From assembly GCF_050337105.1 (NCBI RefSeq), contig NZ_JAKJSQ010000054.1:1-27532 (forward strand): DNA of 27,532 nucleotides, written 5' to 3'. The stretch's first letter is position 1. Every line of letters starts with the position of its first letter. This DNA is from Aliivibrio_A kagoshimensis (GTDB taxonomy: Bacteria > Pseudomonadota > Gammaproteobacteria > Enterobacterales > Vibrionaceae). This document shows positions 25,441-27,532 of this stretch, in pieces. A model generated the notes under the pieces. That model saw nothing but the letters and a program-made list of their open reading frames with translations, was not told the DNA's origin and searched no databases. Both the position numbers and the translations under genes were made by a program.

Positions 25441-26601
25441 ATGGAAGAGTTTGATATTGTTGTTGTTGGTGCGGGTATGGTCGGCGCAGCGGCTGCAATC
25501 GGATTTGCTAAACAGGGAAAAACGGTTGCGCTGATAGAGGGGCGTGCACCGGATCCTTTTACTCAACAGCAAGCGATGGACTTGCGAGTTTCGGCGATTT
25601 CTCAAGCGTCAGTGGACCTGATTGAAGAGTTAGGTGCTTGGTCTGATATTACTAAGATGAGAGTCACACCCTATCGCCGTTTAGAGACTTGGGAACACCC
25701 TGAGTGTCGAACGTGTTTCGATAGTGATACTTTGAACATGCAGCAGTTAGGGTTCATCGTTGAGAACAGAGTCTTGCAGCTTGGTTTATGGCAGCAATTA
25801 GCGCATTACCCTAATGTGACACTGCACTGCCCTGCAACACTCCAACAGCTTCATTTTAGACCGACGCATAACATCGTAGAGCTCAGTGATGGAACGCGTT
25901 TATTGGCTAAATGGGTTGTCGGGGCAGATGGTGCGAACTCACAAGTTCGTCAACAAGCGGGTATTGGTATCACGGCTTGGGATTATCGTCAGCACTGCAT
26001 GTTGATTAATATTGAGACGGAAGATGCGCAGCAAGATATTACTTGGCAGTGGTTTACCCCATCTGGGCCTCGATCTTTTCTGCCTTTATCCGGACATAAA
26101 GGATCACTGGTGTGGTATGACCGCCCTGAGAGAATTCGTCAGCTGAGTGCAATGACCAAAGAGCAACTTCAAAGCGAGATAACTGCCCACTTCCCGAAAG
26201 AGCTCGGCACGTTTTCTGTTGAGCAATCTGGCAGTTTTCCTCTTACGCGTCGGCATGCGCAACGCTATTACGCTAATCGATGTGTTCTGCTTGGTGACGC
26301 TGCGCATACGATTAATCCATTAGCAGGACAGGGAGTTAATCTTGGCTTTAAAGACGTGACAACACTGTTAGCAGAAGTCGATAAGCTCAAAACGGAGTGG
26401 GACAGTGTACAGGCGCTTCGTTACTATCAGTTGAAACGCAAACCGGATAATTTATTGATGCAGACGGGCATGGACTTTTTCTATACGGCGTTCAGTAATG
26501 ACATTGGTCCTATCAAGTTAGCCAGAAACATTGGATTAAAACTGGCGCAAGAGTCTGGTCCATTAAAGAATACCATTCTTAAATATGCACTAGGCTTATA
26601 A
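25441..26601 (+). CDS. ubiF: 3-demethoxyubiquinol 3-hydroxylase
   Basis: UbiF is the FAD monooxygenase that hydroxylates the ring late in ubiquinone synthesis, within the Ubi complex. From ATG 25441 it has 386 residues. FAD-binding motifs are GAGMVG (10-15), GADGANS (161-167) and GDAAHTINPLAGQG (285-298). The C-terminus ends LKYALGL as in E. coli UbiF. An in-frame TTG at 25429 would add four residues but has no better ribosome binding site. UbiF, UbiH and UbiI are paralogues; the assignment here rests on the C-terminus and on context, since E. coli also has ubiF next to miaB and convergent with a Leu/Gln tRNA operon. Confidence 0.94.
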   Translation: MEEFDIVVVGAGMVGAAAAIGFAKQGKTVALIEGRAPDPFTQQQAMDLRVSAISQASVDLIEELGAWSDITKMRVTPYRRLETWEHPECRTCFDSDTLNMQQLGFIVENRVLQLGLWQQLAHYPNVTLHCPATLQQLHFRPTHNIVELSDGTRLLAKWVVGADGANSQVRQQAGIGITAWDYRQHCMLINIETEDAQQDITWQWFTPSGPRSFLPLSGHKGSLVWYDRPERIRQLSAMTKEQLQSEITAHFPKELGTFSVEQSGSFPLTRRHAQRYYANRCVLLGDAAHTINPLAGQGVNLGFKDVTTLLAEVDKLKTEWDSVQALRYYQLKRKPDNLLMQTGMDFFYTAFSNDIGPIKLARNIGLKLAQESGPLKNTILKYALGL

Positions 26602-26625
26602 ACCGTTCATAAGTGACAAACAATA

Positions 26626-26654
26626 AAAAAGCCATCTCAATGAGATGGCTTTTT
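26626..26654. terminator. Bidirectional terminator between ubiF and the tRNA array
   Basis: AAAAAGCCATCTCA (26626-26639) pairs perfectly with TGAGATGGCTTTTT (26641-26654). A- and T-rich ends let it stop ubiF from the left and the tRNA operon from the right, where it lies 6 bases after the last tRNA. Confidence 0.9.
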
Positions 26655-26660
26655 AAATGA

Positions 26661-26745
26661 TGGTGCGGAAGGAGAGACTTGAACTCTCACACCTTGCGGC
26701 GCCAGAACCTAAATCTGGTGCGTCTACCAATTCCGCCACTCCCGC
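26661..26745 (-). tRNA. tRNA-Leu(UAG), copy 1 (last in the operon)
   Basis: The 85-base gene includes an encoded CCA and the long variable arm of a class II tRNA. The acceptor stem pairs GCGGGAG with CTTCCGC (one G-T pair). The anticodon loop is TTTAGGT between CCAGA and TCTGG, giving UAG, which reads CUA and other CUN codons. It closely resembles E. coli leuW. Confidence 0.97.
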
Positions 26746-26756
26746 ACAAATTGTTA

Positions 26757-26818
26757 TTTTAACTTCCTCAATAGTAGAAGGTAGCCTACTAGTGGGTCTT
26801 ACGATCTTGAAGTTAAAA
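26757..26818 (-). repeat. Inverted repeat in the Gln-Leu spacer of the tRNA operon
   Basis: TTTTAACTTC (26757-26766) and GAAGTTAAAA (26809-26818) are exact complements 42 bases apart. They recur in the unit 3 spacer, and the core TTAACTTC/GAAGTTAA is kept in the diverged unit 2. It may fold the precursor for processing between the tRNAs. Confidence 0.65.
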
Positions 26819-26853
26819 CAGGCAGTCCGTTTTTCAACGTACTACTCGTAATA

Positions 26854-26928
26854 TGGCAGGGTTACCTGGATTCGAACCAGGGGATGACGAGATCAAAACC
26901 CGTTGCCTTACCGCTTGGCGATAACCCT
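26854..26928 (-). tRNA. tRNA-Gln(UUG), copy 1
   Basis: The 75-base gene includes CCA. The acceptor stem AGGGTTA pairs fully with TAACCCT, with discriminator G. The anticodon loop is TTTTGAT in an ACGGG/CTCGT stem, giving UUG, which reads CAA. It resembles E. coli glnU apart from an A-U first pair. Confidence 0.96.
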
Positions 26929-26936
26929 ACAAATAA

Positions 26937-27021
26937 TGGTGCGGAAAGAGAGACTTGAACTCTCACACCTTGCGGCGCCAGAACCTAAATCTGGTGCGTC
27001 TACCAATTCCGCCATTCCCGC
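26937..27021 (-). tRNA. tRNA-Leu(UAG), copy 2 (acceptor-stem variant)
   Basis: It is the same tRNA as copy 1 except for two changes that compensate each other: the seventh acceptor pair is A-T (GCGGGAA with TTTCCGC) instead of G-C. The anticodon UAG and encoded CCA are intact, so it should be functional. Confidence 0.95.
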
Positions 27022-27128
27022 ACAAATTTTTATCTTAACTTCCACACTAATAAAAGGTCGNTTATCAATGGGTCGATGATCTTGAAGTTAAAACAGGCAG
27101 NCCGTTTTTCAACGTGCTACTCGTGATG

Positions 27129-27203
27129 TGGCAGGGTTACCTGGATTCGAACCAGGGGATGACGAGATCAAAACCCGTTGCCTTACCGCTTGGCGATAAC
27201 CCT
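27129..27203 (-). tRNA. tRNA-Gln(UUG), copy 2
   Basis: The 75-base gene is identical to copy 1 over the tRNA body as far as I can read, with anticodon UUG and encoded CCA. The upstream spacer contains the two undetermined bases at 27061 and 27101. Confidence 0.95.
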
Positions 27204-27211
27204 ACAAATAA

Positions 27212-27296
27212 TGGTGCGGAAGGAGAGACTTGAACTCTCACACCTTGCGGCGCCAGAACCTAAATCTGGTGCGTCTACCAATTCCGCCACTCCCGC
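27212..27296 (-). tRNA. tRNA-Leu(UAG), copy 3
   Basis: The 85-base gene is identical to copy 1, including the G-C seventh acceptor pair, anticodon UAG and encoded CCA. Confidence 0.96.
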
Positions 27297-27404
27297 ACAA
27301 ATTGTTATTTTAACTTCCTCAGTAGTAGAAGGTAGCCTACTAGTGGGTCTTACGATCTTGAAGTTAAAACAGGCAGTCCGTTTTTCAACGTACTACTCGT
27401 AATA

Positions 27405-27479
27405 TGGCAGGGTTACCTGGATTCGAACCAGGGGATGACGAGATCAAAACCCGTTGCCTTACCGCTTGGCGATAACCCT
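27405..27479 (-). tRNA. tRNA-Gln(UUG), copy 3
   Basis: The 75-base gene matches copies 1 and 2, with anticodon UUG and encoded CCA. Its upstream flank matches that of copy 1. Confidence 0.95.
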
Positions 27480-27487
27480 ACAAATAA

Positions 27488-27532
27488 TGGTGCGGAAGGA
27501 GAGACTTGAACTCTCACACCTTGCGGCGCCAG
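27488..27532 (-). tRNA. tRNA-Leu(UAG), copy 4, cut by the window end
   Basis: Only the 3' 45 bases are present: CCA, the 3' acceptor strand, T arm, variable arm and the start of the anticodon stem. The acceptor strand is the copy 1/3 type (CTTCCGC). The anticodon itself lies outside the window; UAG is inferred from the repeat. Confidence 0.85.

Larger units (their letters stand above)
26661..27532 (-). repeat. Tandem array of a ~276-bp tRNA-Leu/tRNA-Gln unit
   Basis: The tRNA-Leu copies begin at 26661, 26937, 27212 and 27488, so the repeat periods are 276, 275 and 276 bases. Each unit holds a tRNA-Leu, a spacer of about 107 bases, a tRNA-Gln and an 8-base spacer. Units 1 and 3 differ at one spacer position; unit 2 is clearly diverged and carries undetermined bases at 27061 and 27101. 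The array runs past the window end, so its copy number is unknown. Confidence 0.93.

Noticed and set aside
26657..27402. Plus-strand ORFs over the tRNA array (64 and 74 codons, containing MVRKERLELSHLAAPE)
   Set aside because: They are antisense to tRNA-Leu, repeat with the array and match the well-known false protein family produced by tRNA-Leu genes.
26661..27532. The 276-bp periodicity considered as a CRISPR array or integron cassette array
   Set aside because: The repeated parts are complete tRNA genes with near-identical spacers; there are no unique spacers, attC sites, integrase or cas genes.
1..27532. Search for a new defence system, phage, transposon or biosynthetic cluster
   Set aside because: Every ORF of substantial length is a recognised housekeeping gene in conserved order. 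There are no foreign genes, target-site duplications or integrases.

Overview
The window is about 27.5 kb of housekeeping chromosome from a gamma-proteobacterium. Three things point to Vibrionaceae: gene order, protein similarity to the E. coli and Vibrio families, and moderate GC with AT-rich intergenic DNA. The species is not determined. I see no phage, insertion sequence, integron, CRISPR array or defence cassette.

Layout, left to right. (1) 1-299: a small transcription unit with a good -10, a strong ribosome binding site, a 28-codon ORF and a terminator. It looks like a dual-function small RNA. (2) 432-6605, plus strand: a PurR-box-preceded purine permease, gpt, frsA, crl, proB and proA, covering purine uptake and salvage, an esterase-like protein, the sigma-S chaperone and proline synthesis. 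E. coli has the same order gpt-frsA-crl-proBA. (3) 6674-8583, minus: ybeD-lipB-lipA (lipoate attachment and synthesis), closed by a two-way terminator shared with proA. (4) 8725-9900, minus: dacA with its own promoter and terminator. (5) 10023-18925, minus: leuS-lptE-holA-rsfS-rlmH-mrdA-rodA-rlpA, a tightly packed envelope, translation and cell-shape operon with several 1-4 base overlaps. nadD, which lies between holA and rsfS in E. coli, is missing. (6) 19096-19578, plus: a ybeL-like zinc-ribbon gene. (7) 19590-23597, minus: ybeZ-ybeY-corC-lnt. (8) miaB (minus) and ubiF (plus), divergent. (9) 26661 to the window end, minus: a tandem array of alternating tRNA-Leu(UAG) and tRNA-Gln(UUG) genes with a repeat unit of about 276 bp. 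It converges on ubiF across a shared terminator, at the place where E. coli carries its metT-leuW-gln tRNA operon.

Functional themes: PBP2, RodA, RlpA and PBP5 act in elongation and septal peptidoglycan remodelling. LptE and Lnt serve outer-membrane biogenesis. RsfS, RlmH, YbeY, YbeZ, MiaB, LeuS and the tRNAs serve ribosome and tRNA function. LipA and LipB make the lipoyl cofactor. UbiF makes ubiquinone.

Nearly every protein-coding gene is a well-known family of normal length with intact active-site residues. The unusual material is mostly non-coding: the small RNA/ORF at the left edge, a long inverted repeat around the proB promoter, a 9-bp repeat in the leuS leader, a 12-bp inverted repeat before ybeZ, and the tRNA array.
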